A stretch of 26,236 bases of DNA from Liolophura sinensis (taxonomy: Eukaryota; Mollusca; Polyplacophora; Chitonida; Chitonidae). The notes beneath the pieces are model-generated. The model saw only the letters and a program-made list of their open reading frames with translations. It was not told where the DNA came from and did not search any database. The position numbers were made by a program, and so were the translations under genes. The DNA lies in NCBI RefSeq assembly GCF_032854445.1, contig NC_088303.1:25029265-25055500 (forward strand), written 5' to 3'. Every line of letters starts with the position of its first letter. Positions within the stretch are counted from its first letter, which is position 1. Below, piece after piece: positions 10,011 through 19,856 of the stretch.

Positions 10011-10575
10011 TTAGTTCTTTGGTGGTCTGTGTTAGACGTCGATTTGGGAACTGGCCTTGCTATTATTGACCTGGAACAGCCATGTTAATTGACGGCTGGT
10101 ATACGAATATTTGTTTCGACATAGATTCAAGCAACTGGTACATCGTAACTGATGTCGCCCAGATTCTCCAAGATCTGGCGAAGGCGTCCGCCGATTCGCG
10201 ATTTGTTCCCATTCCGCCCATTTGTTCGAAAGCATTTAACCTAATGCTGGTATTAAATGGATACAGAATCGACACTGACTGGCTGACAGTGGAGATACGG
10301 TCCCCTGGGTTAAACCAAGCAGATTGGTCACGCTTGAATAAACGTACCATACCTAAAATTCAGCTCAGGCTTGGCATGGCCTGAGCCTCACTATCTCTCA
10401 CTCCAGCCAATCAGAAGCGATTCTGTAACTGTTGAGTCACATTTTTTATTTAAGTTTTTAGTCAAGCTCAGCATCCAATGCAGTTCTCCAAAGTCGAAGT
10501 AGGGCCTATAACAGCAGCAGTTGCAGTTCTGCTGTAGCTGGCCTATCGTACAGAGTAGTATCCAAAGAAATTTTC
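10011..10575. other. No gene recognised
   Basis: The longest open frame is 100 residues (10082-10384, plus); overlapping frames of similar length exist on the minus strand. None shows a known domain, membrane segment or splice context. The region 10480-10575 is the unique pre-insertion sequence of the head-only SINE that follows. Confidence 0.4.
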
Positions 10576-10714
10576 TGAGGTGATTATTGCCGGAGAGGAA
10601 GCCAGCATGAGCTGGACCTGAACTCACAGCGACCGCATTGGTGAGAGACTCCTGGCTCATTACGCTGCGCTAGCGCGCTAACCGACTGAGCCACGGGCCC
10701 TTGAGGTGATTATT
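10576..10714 (-). mobile_element. Head-only SINE with perfect 13-bp target-site duplication
   Basis: The direct repeat tgaggtgattatt at 10576-10588 and 10702-10714 brackets a 113-bp insert. On the minus strand the insert starts with gggcccgtggctcag and contains a perfect box A (tggctcagtcgg, complement of 10682-10693), a good box B (agttcaggtcc, complement of 10614-10624), and ends with cttcctctccggc. This is only the tRNA-related head and first body bases of the SINE family found at 23036-23225; the 3' module and AAAT tail are absent although the duplication is intact. Confidence 0.88.
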
Positions 10715-11205
10715 TACTCGTTATCTGTTGAGAGGGCGGCTGGCTATTATAGGTAGGTAATTGCATTTAATGATACTTGTTCACCCCAGTGTAGGTGGTG
10801 TAGGTAAATCGGGCCTGGTTCGTTTTATTTCTCTGTTTCACACCCGTCTCAAAGTGAGAGGGCTGGAAAATTTGCACACTTTGCTATTCCCTTAATATAA
10901 ATTTTCAATGGGTTAAGGTTGTTCAGTAGAAGTATAGGCCAATGATGCTTTCCAGTTACATCCGGTTATGGCCTAGCCCTCTATTTACTAAGAAGTATAG
11001 GATAAAACGGCTTACAGGCTTGACTGTAAAGCTCATTACTAAACGGAGAGGACATATTTTTCCTTTTTTGAACTTCTGCAGATTACGTTTAACAGCATTT
11101 GACAGACTAACAAACAGCATAAAATTACTATTAATACCACATTTAATGCCACATTATTTTTCATCACAATTAAGATTATTTCACAAATACCAAGCCAGGT
11201 TTGTT
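10715..11205. other. No gene recognised
   Basis: No conserved domain, tRNA or repeat was recognised. An open frame beginning at 10942 continues into the minisatellite at 11210 and is open mainly because the minisatellite lacks stops. Confidence 0.4.
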
Positions 11206-11209
11206 AATA

Positions 11210-11600
11210 GCCCGGGAGGAACACACCCAGTGTCTCTTGCCGGGAGGAACACACCCAGACGAACACACCCAGCGTCTCTGGCCGGGAGGAACCCACCCAG
11301 CGTCTCTGGCCGGGAGGAACACACCCAGTGTCTCTAGCCGGGAGGAACACTCCCAGAGGAACACACCCAGAGGAACACACCCAGCGTCTCTGGCCGGGAG
11401 GAACACACCCAGTGTCTCTAGCCGGGAGGAACACTCCCAGAGGAACACACCCAGAGGAACACACCCAGCGTCTGGCCGAGAGGAACACACCCAGAGCACA
11501 GCCCTGAGGAACAAACCAAGCGTCTAGTCCAGGGAAAGAAACCTAGCGTTTAGTCGTGAGAAACAAACCAAGCATTTAGGCCGGGAGAACAAAACCAAGT
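11210..11600. repeat. GC-rich 28-bp / 84-bp minisatellite
   Basis: Units read ccgggaggaacacaccc-agcgtctctgg, 28 bp, with inserted aggaacacacccag half-units. An 84-bp block (three 28-mers long) is repeated at 11301 and 11385. Units decay to the right (11490-11600: aaccaagcgtctagtc). Base composition is much more GC-rich than the flanks. Open frames on both strands here reflect absence of stops in the repeat and are not accepted as genes. Confidence 0.9.
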
Positions 11601-13146
11601 TCCGCACATATGATAACAAGAGCTAGGTTCGAACTTTCGATTCAGTCTGGTAGTGTTACTCGGACAGCAAAGGCTTCAGTAAATTACAGGTCTGTCCCTA
11701 AGCTAATAGCCGAGTCCCTGGCCATTAGGGCTTGACAAAACATTTTGCTTCTGCATTCTTTGAAAACCTTCATAACCGGCTTTAAATCATGAGTGAAACA
11801 GCGTAAGCCCTAAATCACGCACATAGACTTAGCAGTGAAAATTGATTTGGAGTAATCCTTTACTTAAAATCTTTGTTTGACGATAAGAGGCCACAGGGTA
11901 CAGACGCCGGACAAAGGCGGGACAAAGATTGCTGATCGGGAATAGTAGACAAGGGATTTCTTTGTCATTTAGGCGTTTAAAGCTCGGCCAGCAGTCTTAA
12001 TTTAGTTGGATTTCACGTCATTCAGTATGTACAGTGTGATATTATACCGATGTCAGCGTTCGGTAAGTAGTCTCGTTGCTGTAAAAAGTGTTGACGAATG
12101 CCATTACGCCAGTGATGGGTTTGTTACAAAACATTTAAATAACGACATTTGAAGAAATACGGCAGTACAGTAACGGCTAATATGCTAACCCAGTATCACT
12201 AAATGGCTCTTAATACATGAATTTTTACATTATAGGATCCTCAGTCCTTAATTAAACCTTTCTACACTACACGTGCTGAAATCTCGCAACCTTTGTAAGG
12301 AGGTTCGTGCATCTGAGATGAAAACCACATAAGACAAAAATCCATACAGGCCAATGTTCAGTGACATTAGAGCTAACTGCTGGTGTTTATCTGGCTATTT
12401 TTGGAGGATTACATAAGCTAAAATATGGATAATATGTACACATGTTTAACCGAGGCCATTACAGTTGCATTATACCTGATTATTACTCCAATCGCTGTAT
12501 CCTATTAGATTCATGCTGGTGAAGCTTTATCCTTAATAAATATACTTTGCTTTCTCCTGTGATATACGACATTAGGTTATAAATATACTATTGATAGATA
12601 GTTTGAATCCAACGAAGATCCAAGGTTTCCCGTAGATTTCGTGGGATGATGACGCACGTGTTTGAGGCTTAAACATAAGGTCATAGATGTTAACTTTCAA
12701 GTCGGCCAGGAATAGCCTTTGAAAAAAATCATCCTCACAAAGCCCACTCCTTTATATTCACCAAACGTTGTATAGATGACCGTCTGGCAGTGCATAATCA
12801 AAATATAAACCAAATCACTCGAATAAAATTCCTCATAGTGCACATCTTAACTGGATTGGTATATTCTATCTAAAGAAAACGACCAAGAGTTAGTTTCACG
12901 AAGCGTTGTACATTTTTTATCGTGCATTTGTTATACGATATTGTGTACGTCCCTATTACCGCATCATCATGATTTCAGTCTAAGTGATAAAATATTGTTA
13001 TAGGGATTTCTAAGTAAAGGCTTTGCCACCAAAACTCTAAACATCATTACAATTTTTTGTAACCGTATTCTGCTACGGGACTGCTTTGTTGTTAGGCCTA
13101 TTTATTATTTATACATCAGTGAAATCCCAGTATATCCTTCACTGAT
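11601..13146. other. AT-rich, no gene recognised
   Basis: About 1.5 kb without an open frame of note, a tRNA, a SINE or a tandem repeat that I could recognise on either strand. Confidence 0.5.
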
Positions 13147-13181
13147 AAAAATGATATCTTCACCAGTTAGATATCATTTTT
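13147..13181. repeat. Perfect 13-bp inverted repeat
   Basis: aaaaatgatatct (13147-13159) and agatatcattttt (13169-13181) are exact reverse complements with a 9-base loop. The flanking cactgat and gttatta extend the match imperfectly. Similar atgatatc-containing palindromes occur at ends of small DNA transposons in marine invertebrates, but I cannot confirm that here. Confidence 0.75.
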
Positions 13182-13639
13182 GTTATTACATTTTGCTATT
13201 ACACTGCTGGAGACCTTGATCCATGACCCACAGTTCGTGGGCCGCATCACAAGACCTTGCACTTCCGCGCAATATATAGTTCGTCAAAAAAGAGGTAGAA
13301 ATTCTTCATGTGCTTAATTTACGTAAATACCTATATTGCATTAGCATTAAGCACCTTTGTAGAATGTATAATTACTTACAGACAGCTTTAAAACTGTAAA
13401 AAGGTTTTGTGAGAGCGTACGTGAACGAAATTGTTGCGCGTATGAATAGAATCAGGAATACGACGGTCAAATGTACGATAAAAACAAATATTGTTTTCGT
13501 GAAAGGTAGAAATGAAATCATTTCCACCTCTCACTCGAACAATATTTATGGTTTTCAACCTTCACTGTGCAATATCGTCTATGTATTTAATTCCACGAAT
13601 TCGAATTCAGCCTTCCCTATTTCGACCGTGGCTTTGTAA
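13182..13639. other. No gene recognised
   Basis: Two overlapping plus-strand open frames (13409-13639 and 13512-13763) show no known domain; the second runs into a SINE-like module. Confidence 0.4.
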
Positions 13640-13760
13640 GTCAGGAGATTTGTCAGTGTACGTTGGTGGTTCACTCCGGTCACCCAAGATTCCTCCACCC
13701 ATAAACCTTACTGCCGTCATATTAATGATAAACACCAATCAGTCAAGGTTAGGGGCGGTG
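13640..13760 (+). mobile_element. SINE-like 3' module, copy 1
   Basis: Contains ggagatttgtcagtgtacg, ggtggttcactccggtcacc, cctccacccataaac, ctgccgtc and aaacaccaatcagtcaa in order. The same blocks recur at 13820-13975 and, inverted, at 19857-19960. The tail blocks resemble those of the AAAT-tailed SINEs elsewhere in the window, so the families share a 3' domain. No tRNA-like head is visible. Confidence 0.6.
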
Positions 13761-13819
13761 TAGGCATCGTGCGGATCTAACACTACTGTGTTTATATGAG
13801 CATCAACACTTTGCATATC

Positions 13820-13975
13820 TGTACGTCACATGTGGGAAATGTTTGCCAGTAACTTGCCAAACGTCTGTGGGTTATTCCGAGCACTCCGGTTTCCTCCACT
13901 CATAAAACTGACCGCCGTTGATAAGTGAGAAATTCTTGAGTTTGGCGTTAAACAACTATCAAATAAATGATATAT
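13820..13975 (+). mobile_element. SINE-like 3' module, copy 2
   Basis: Contains gtttgccagtaacttgcc, gtgggttattccgagcac, tccggtttcctccactcat, gaccgccg, gagaaattcttgag and ggcgttaaacaactatc, followed by aaataaat. It is a better preserved copy of the module at 13640 in the same orientation, about 180 bp downstream. Confidence 0.7.
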
Positions 13976-14823
13976 CGATGTCCCTTCCAGGTCAAGGGCA
14001 GTTGTGTTCAGTTAGCGTTTGTCACATATACTTTCATCCCTTAAGATTGAAAAAAACTATTTACTTAATGTCTTTATAGGATGGTTTGGAAGAACTCATA
14101 ATTACAGTGGATTACACTTTTCATGAATTTGATATCTCAAGGTCTGAAGAAGGAATTTTCCTGCATAGGTGTGTATATGCATTTTAAATAGGAGTAAATA
14201 GAATCTGATTTCAAAAGACCCGAACGACTTTGACATGCAATCTACAATTAAAAGCAGTTGTAAGCTGTAGAATTCCCCTCATGAACATCATTCCCCGGGA
14301 GTTCTTTATGAGCTGAGTTAATACAGAGTATTTAGGCCTAATTAGGATGCTTCTGGATAATCTACGAAATGAAATCCGAGAAAGCTTTAAATGATTAGTT
14401 TTGTGTTTGAAATCATGGGTCTCGACCTGCCTGATGTATTGTCTTGTCACCAGAGATGTGTATATTTCCGTTTTACTGCTCCCGCATTTTCATATCATTT
14501 TCGTCATCACAGTATACAGTGCCGTATTTAATCTCCATATTCGCTCACTCCGTACAGTCAGGTTACTAGTATTAATATTTCTGATTAGATACCCATAAAT
14601 AGACCAAGTAACATTGTCAGTGGCTTTCCTCAAGTTTTACGACAAGAAGGAAAACACGACGTCTAAGTGTGTAGATCCATTAACCATAGCGAAGGAAAGG
14701 GAGATTACCAGCAAATGAGATTACCAGCCTCTCGTTATTTCTATGAGCTCATACAGGCGTGATCAAAAAGACAAAGCATTGCTTCTCTGAATTCAAAAAA
14801 TTCCTCTGATGTTTACTTTGTAG
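13976..14823. other. No gene recognised
   Basis: Short open frames at 14211-14450 (minus) and 14401-14598 (plus, hydrophobic) show no recognised domain. The only item of interest is the polypyrimidine-AG at the right border (see the possible exon at 14824). Confidence 0.4.
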
Positions 14824-14918
14824 GATGTTATATATGGATATGGATGCTGCTGTAAACAATGCACCCTCAAAAGAGAACTACAGCGTAGTATCGTCCTCAT
14901 CTGATAATAACAATGTCG
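14824..14918 (+). CDS. Possible short exon, unidentified
   Basis: A 95-base open segment is framed by a good acceptor (tttactttgtag before 14824) and a strong donor (gtgagt at 14919-14924). From the ATG at 14825 it reads a 31-residue peptide rich in Ser and Asn, including SVVSSSSDNNN, with several further in-frame ATGs near the start. No partner exon was found on the plus strand downstream, and the peptide matches no family I know. It could be the first coding exon of a gene leaving the window's readable exons, or a chance pairing of splice-like sites. Confidence 0.2.
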
Positions 14919-14931
14919 GTGAGTGGCAGCG

Positions 14932-15166
14932 CAAAGATATGAAGAGATTTTACCTTGCCCATGAAGTCAGTCGAATACAAAAGACCATTGTTTCTGTATA
15001 GTGCACGTTTTGACAAATTCCCAGAGATTCATTGTATCATCAAAGTCGTATTATTTCAAATAAGTTAATAGCTTAATCTTAATATCAGAGAAAGGCGTGG
15101 CAAAGATCTGAAGAGACGTTAACTTTAAATGTAATCTGCACAATACGAAAGGCCATTGTCTTTACA
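14932..15166. repeat. Two diverged direct copies of a 66-bp segment
   Basis: 14932-14998 and 15101-15166 align along their length: caaagatatgaagaga versus caaagatctgaagaga at the left, and aatacaaaagaccattgt versus aatacgaaaggccattgt at the right. The offset is 169 bp. It is an old local duplication of unknown origin. Confidence 0.65.
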
Positions 15167-15654
15167 CTTAGTTATGAGTTAGTTATGATTGTGTCGAATT
15201 GATCGGACCGATGGTTAATCCACCAGGTACATGTTATTTCTAAGATGTTGTCGAAAGGCTGTGTGCGTAGGTCGTTACTCACGCCGATAAAGTATTTATC
15301 TAATCACGAGTTGTCGATTCAATCTAGTACAAACGATATCAGCATTGAGGAGTGGGGCTAGAGCAGCAACGACAATGTGAGGATAGGCAAATGGTCAATT
15401 TACATAATTTATACGACTAAGATATCAGGTACAACATCAGCACACTCAACCACAAGGTATTTTCTTGTGGAGATATTTAATACACATGAAGTCTGTGAAC
15501 AAACGGGTAATTTTACTACATTTTTCTGTCAGAACGATGGATCAAAACATCAATGGACTCTTAAAAACATAGACCCCACACAAAAATAGATTTAAATGCA
15601 ACATATACACCTCATATAAGGCTAGATTTAAACATATAGACACCATACACTACT

Positions 15655-16230
15655 GAGCCTGAACACAGATCCTATACAAAGCTAGATTAAGTTCTAGGAG
15701 CATAACAGATATTTACCGTTATGTGATACCGTTACGGTAAATAATATACACACAGAGCATCAGCGATGGAACATCCACCTTGTGTCATTGTGCGTTCTAT
15801 TCATTTAAAACTTCAGGTCAATAAATACAATACTTTTTAAGATACCAACCTTAACATTTTGTTTAACATTGACTCTAATACACAATACACTAAGTCAGGG
15901 ATTTAGTAATTTGCAGAACTTTATATGTACATGCCGAATTAACGATGGAATATCCCCTCCGTGCTATTCTGCGCTACACGTGCAAACCCTGAGCTCAATA
16001 CACGCAGTACTTTTTGAAAAAAAAAACACCCCTAACACTTTGTTCGACATCGATTCTTATACACAATACAAAAGTCACGAATTCAGTAATTTATGGTACT
16101 TAATATGCCCACATCCAATCAAGGATCGATCAATATCTCATGCGTGGTATTGTGCTCTATATGTGTGCAAACCTCAAGCTCAATAGCTGTAGTACTTTTT
16201 AAGATACCACCCCTAACATTTTGTTTAACC
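15655..16230. repeat. Degenerate 180-bp tandem repeat, about three copies
   Basis: The marker tactttttaagatacca or its variant occurs near 15832, 16009 and 16194, giving periods of 177 and 185 bp. Between markers the blocks aacattttgtttaac, tacacaata, agtcaggg/agtcacga, ttcagtaattt, cgatggaatat/cgatcaatat and caaaccctgagctcaata recur. The first copy is partial. Open frames at 15869-16186 and 16093-16314 lie inside the repeat and are not supported as genes. Confidence 0.75.
15710..15743. repeat. 10-bp inverted repeat
   Basis: tatttaccgt (15710-15719) and acggtaaata (15734-15743) are exact reverse complements; the loop contains a further accgttacggt palindrome overlapping the right arm. Function unknown. 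Confidence 0.6.
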
Positions 16231-16430
16231 ATGATTTCTGTGTTATTGGACGCCGACCCCCAAGCTCATGGTACGACTCACGCTACGCCAGTGCTTCAGG
16301 GGAGCTTAAAATAATCAATCACAGTTTCTCGACGGGGATGAATTTGTCGATAGCAATATCTGCATAATATTCGGTGATAACCAAAAGTTTTCACAAACCA
16401 TCTCCCTACTTTAAGTAGATCTATGCCTCT

Positions 16431-16542
16431 TCTACACGTAGTGTCAGCCTTGACTTCCATAGAAAATAATGCCCTCTACATGTAGTGTCAGCCTTGACTT
16501 CCATAGAAAATAATAGACTCTACGTGTAGTGTCAGCCTTGAA
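16431..16542. repeat. 44-bp tandem repeat, 2.5 copies
   Basis: tctacacgta, tctacatgta and tctacgtgta start at 16431, 16475 and 16519. Each is followed by gtgtcagccttga; the first two continue with cttccatagaaaataat. Copies are nearly identical, so the expansion is recent. Confidence 0.9.
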
Positions 16543-17292
16543 AATGTCACCAGAGTGCAGGTATCAAACTGGACAAAAAACGACAACGCTCACCTCTCAG
16601 TGGATATGACAGAGGAGATAATTTCAATTTTGACATAATTCATTGCCTTGCGAGTTTTTTGACAGCAAACTTCAGATGACCATGTGTAAGACACCGTACA
16701 CAGTACGCGTAGTTCACAATGTTAGATAATGTGAGTGGTATGGTATCAGGCCTAGAACTGTTTGTTACAAAAACTATAGTAGCTAACTATATTCCATCAG
16801 TCTTCTTCGTTCTGAGAATTTTTTGAAAATTCACTCTTTTCAATAGAGATCAACATAGACAGGACGTTCAGAATCTAGTTTCTAACTCTACATAACGACT
16901 GGCTAAGATATTGCTGACATTGCTAAAAAAAAAGGTCGATTGAAAACAGTTTTTCAAAACTACACTTAATACTGATTTCCAGCACAAAAATCGTCAATAA
17001 TACATTTAAATTTCGTAGACGAAAGGCATATCCAAAATCAGGTCGTAGGTCATATTTGTAAGATGTTTCGGTGTTTTTCTGATAATCTGCTTTTAAAGTA
17101 TCTGATCAATGGAGATATCTTTAGCAAAGTCCAGTTCTTGAAAACGTAAGTAGATATGACTGTATCAAATTTTGGACGTAAAAGTTAATTACAAATAACA
17201 CCACGTGATGAGACAGAGTGTTACAGAGTCATTGTTATCAGTGGTTTTCGGTGTATGGCCCGAATCCTCTCCCCGTTTGAGACAAAGTCGAA
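16543..17292. other. No gene recognised
   Basis: AT-rich sequence without a supported open frame, tRNA or repeat. The string cgactggctaaga at 16897-16909 resembles the core of the unclassified element at 22712, but the flanks do not align well. Confidence 0.4.
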
Positions 17293-17520
17293 ATGGACGG
17301 TTGTTGTGAAGTCGACACGAAATTAGCGAAAACAATGATCTTTTTGTACGGTTTTGACCTTGATTTTGGCTTCAGTATTCTGTATATGATGACCTGGTTG
17401 AAATGTTATGTCCACGTTGGAGAATTCAGTGGCCTTAATTCTCAACTTTGGGCCATGAGAGATGAAAATCCTGGCTTTAAGGTTCCATTTGTGCAGCTGC
17501 AATTAGAAGTCAAGTCCTAA
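17293..17520 (+). CDS. Unidentified small ORF with nearby poly(A) signal
   Basis: A 75-residue frame ends with TAA at 17518-17520, and AATAAA follows at 17551-17556 with a T-rich stretch after it, as in a metazoan 3' end. The peptide has a hydrophobic middle (IFLYGFDLDFGFSILYMM) and no recognised domain. It is convergent with the GPCR gene: the two poly(A) signals lie about 40 bp apart on opposite strands. It may be a last exon, or coincidence; no acceptor was pinned down. Confidence 0.2.
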   Translation: MDGCCEVDTKLAKTMIFLYGFDLDFGFSILYMMTWLKCYVHVGEFSGLNSQLWAMRDENPGFKVPFVQLQLEVKS

Positions 17521-17592
17521 TACAATATTGTACTTGTTTCTCTGAGAAGAAATAAAAATGTCTTTTTTCGTTCGCTTATTCTTTCAAGCAGT

Positions 17593-17598
17593 TTTATT
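17593..17598 (-). promoter_or_regulatory. Poly(A) signal of the GPCR gene
   Basis: TTTATT on the plus strand gives AATAAA on the minus strand, about 165 bases after the GPCR stop codon. This is the nearest canonical signal and implies a short 3' UTR. Confidence 0.5.
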
Positions 17599-17762
17599 TT
17601 CCCCTTCAGCGCTCTACACAGCATTATCCTTATTAGCGAAGGGACTGTTATCTTACATGTCAGATACTTTTAATCAAGCTTATTACATGGATGGTGATAG
17701 CTGAGATAAGCAGAGCCAGTTGATCTCCCGTTACCATGTCTTATCCCGTTACCATCTCCCGA

Positions 17763-19750
17763 TCAACAGATATCTGTGACGTTGGTTCGCACCGATCGTT
17801 GATGTTCAGACGTTGTTGTTGTTGATGTCTGTGCTGACCTTGAGCTGAACATTCTGACCAGGGCTTGTCTGTAAGAAGTCCCCAGGATCGGATAGAGGCC
17901 TGGTCGAATGAAACGATGAAAATCTGTCAAGAAACTGCTTGCCACCAAGACCTCCGTCGACACCGTACCGCCTGTCAGGAATGTCAAATACACGCCGTAG
18001 AATGGAACGTAAAACAAACAGTACGTTATGTACGACAGGAAAATGACGAGGGCGCTGCGCAGCTCTTCTTTCACCGATATGGACGTCATTTGGACGGCGT
18101 TCCCGGCCGCCACTCGACGCTTGCTCCTCCTCACGAAGCAAAATATCCATGTGTAGGATGGAATCATCACAACGCTGGGCAAAATTATTGCGCAAAATAT
18201 GTTGGTGATTTGAAAAGCTTTTGTCGGATCAGCGTCATAGGCGAAACAAGAACCAGTTTGGTCGGAGTACAATATGTAAATCTGGATGCCTTTAACGGTC
18301 ACCGGAAGTGATATAACCAAAGACGCCAAAAGAACGAAAACCAACATAGCGACGGTGTATTTTACCCTGAAGACCTTGTAGTACAGCTCGTGCCGGGTGA
18401 TCATCAAAAGCCGGTTCAAGCTGATGACACACAGCGAAAATCCTGTGGCAGTAGCGGAGAACTGCACCATGAATGCGGAATACGTGCATGTTGAAGCACG
18501 GTTATACTGCCACCTAAAAGAACAAAATTACCCAGCTTAGATTAAAATTTCACTATTCATAATAACATTCATACATTTAGGTTAAGTGACTTAAAATCAA
18601 ATCAAAAGCAACGCGATGATAAAGTTCGCAAATTGCAAACTCAACAAAACTTCGGGCGTTCAAAACCGGAAGAAACTGGAATGGTATCCGCCATTTATAT
18701 TATAAATATTATATCTATCATCTTTTTACGCCCAATCCCGTACGCTTAAGTTGGAACTGCGCTGCGCTGTTTTCTGCCGATAGTCTATTTATTTATTTAG
18801 TTAATCGATTGATGTATTACACCGTACTCAGGAATATTTCACTTATACCACGACGGCCAGAGGAAACCCACGACCATCCACACGATGCCGACAGACGTTC
18901 CGACTTACGACCGGAGAGGAAGCCAATCCGATGGGCCCTTAGGACTCCTTTAAGTGATGTGACATCACGCCAGACAGCCAACATGGAATAATGACATGTA
19001 GCTACATGGGTGGCTAGGTAGTGAGGACCATTAGCTATTTATTCTGTTGATAAGCGTTGAACAACAATTCAAATTTAGCCTCCCGTTTCCTTCCGCCATA
19101 CAGCTGGCCGCCGTCGTATAAGTGAAATATTCTTGAGAAGGGTGTAACACACCAATCAAGTAAATAAATAAAATAAATAAATGTGATGTCTAAGTTTTAG
19201 ACCGTGTCGATACCCATACTGGTTATGTAACATGAGCTAGTCCGTCACCAAAGAAACTGTTTTTATTTGTCTATTCACAAATAATAAAGAGATTGTAATA
19301 GACTATCGGCAGAAAACAATTTAGCGCTTTTCCACCTTAGTGGGGTAGTTTCAAATGTGACACTTTTCACTCGATTATTTTTCAGGCATCCACGCGGAAG
19401 TGAAACATACAATTCCAGTACTGAGAGCACAAGTTACACCTTCGTCCCATAATGACATACGAGTGACTTTACCTTCCGGAAATTCCGGTCACGAGGTTGA
19501 TCGACACCATGTGGAGGATTCGGTGGAGGTCAACACAACACATGAAGATCACAATGAGGTTGGCTGATGTGCGCATGCTCGGTGATCTCAAGATGGAGGC
19601 GACAAGTAAGACGTTCGTCACGGATCCAAACAGAGCCACGACCGACACCATGGAAATCAGAATGGGAGTAAACCTAGAATCCATCAGCCAATCCTTTTGA
19701 CCGAATGACAGGATTGACAGCGTCGCTTCTTCCGTCGAGTTAGACATCAT
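17763..19750 (-). CDS. Rhodopsin-like (class A) GPCR, two exons
   Basis: Coding exons are 19750-19473 and 18513-17763; the 959-bp intron begins gtaaagt and ends ttcttttag. The join falls inside an Arg codon and restores one 342-residue frame. An in-frame TAG at 19757-19759 limits the start to the first or second ATG; the second has A at -3. An N-glycosylation site is at N4. Conserved positions: N46 (1.50), D74 (2.50), C102 (3.25), R127 (3.50, exactly 25 residues on, which supports the splice), C182 in loop 2, P205 (5.50), Y213 (5.58), E243 (6.30), P263 (6.50), Y300 (7.53). Unusual: DRY reads N-R-L, TM6 reads F-Y-V-P, NPxxY reads R-P-G-L-Y, and W4.50 is absent. The tail is rich in Ser/Thr. An Asn before the TM3 Arg recalls melatonin, Moody and Tre1-like receptors; ligand unknown. 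A plasma-membrane receptor role is inferred. Confidence 0.9.
18805..18935 (-). mobile_element. SINE fragment in GPCR intron (minus)
   Basis: The plus strand reads tattacaccgtactcagg, aatatttcacttatac, acgacggccag, ggaaacccacgaccatcc and ccggagaggaagccaat, i.e. the complement of the SINE 3' module and body. The head is not recognisable beyond about 18935. Confidence 0.75.
19075..19190 (+). mobile_element. SINE 3' module in GPCR intron (plus)
   Basis: Contains cccgtttccttccgcc, ctggccgccgtcgtataag, tgaaatattcttgag, gtaacacaccaatcaag and an AAAT tail. It is the same module as at 18805 but opposite in orientation. Confidence 0.8.
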
Positions 19751-19856
19751 GGACTTCTATCTTCCACATAGATAATTATAACAAAGATATTTATATATTT
19801 GATTGTTTTTCAATGCCATACTAAACAAATATGTTTTAACTTATACTATGGTGTTT

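Larger units (their letters stand above)
18514..19472 (-). other. GPCR intron with two inverted SINE pieces
   Basis: Donor gtaaagt and acceptor ttcttttag are both canonical on the minus strand. The intron carries SINE fragments at about 18805-18935 and 19075-19190 in opposite orientations. Otherwise it is AT-rich and unremarkable. Confidence 0.88.

Noticed and set aside
10063-10384. Overlapping open frames of 95-100 residues on both strands
   Set aside because: No recognisable domain, no splice partner and no neighbour that would give context; likely chance.
10589-10701. A tRNA gene on the minus strand
   Set aside because: Box A is perfect, but the sequence is the head of a SINE family found elsewhere in the window and is bracketed by a target-site duplication.
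10942-11527. Open frames of 94-131 residues over the minisatellite on both strands
   Set aside because: They are open because the repeat lacks stops; peptides are pure repeat translations with no start context, domain or splice support.
17806-18311. Open frames of 129-148 residues overlapping the GPCR
   Set aside because: They are other-frame and antisense shadows of the receptor exon, with no domain of their own.
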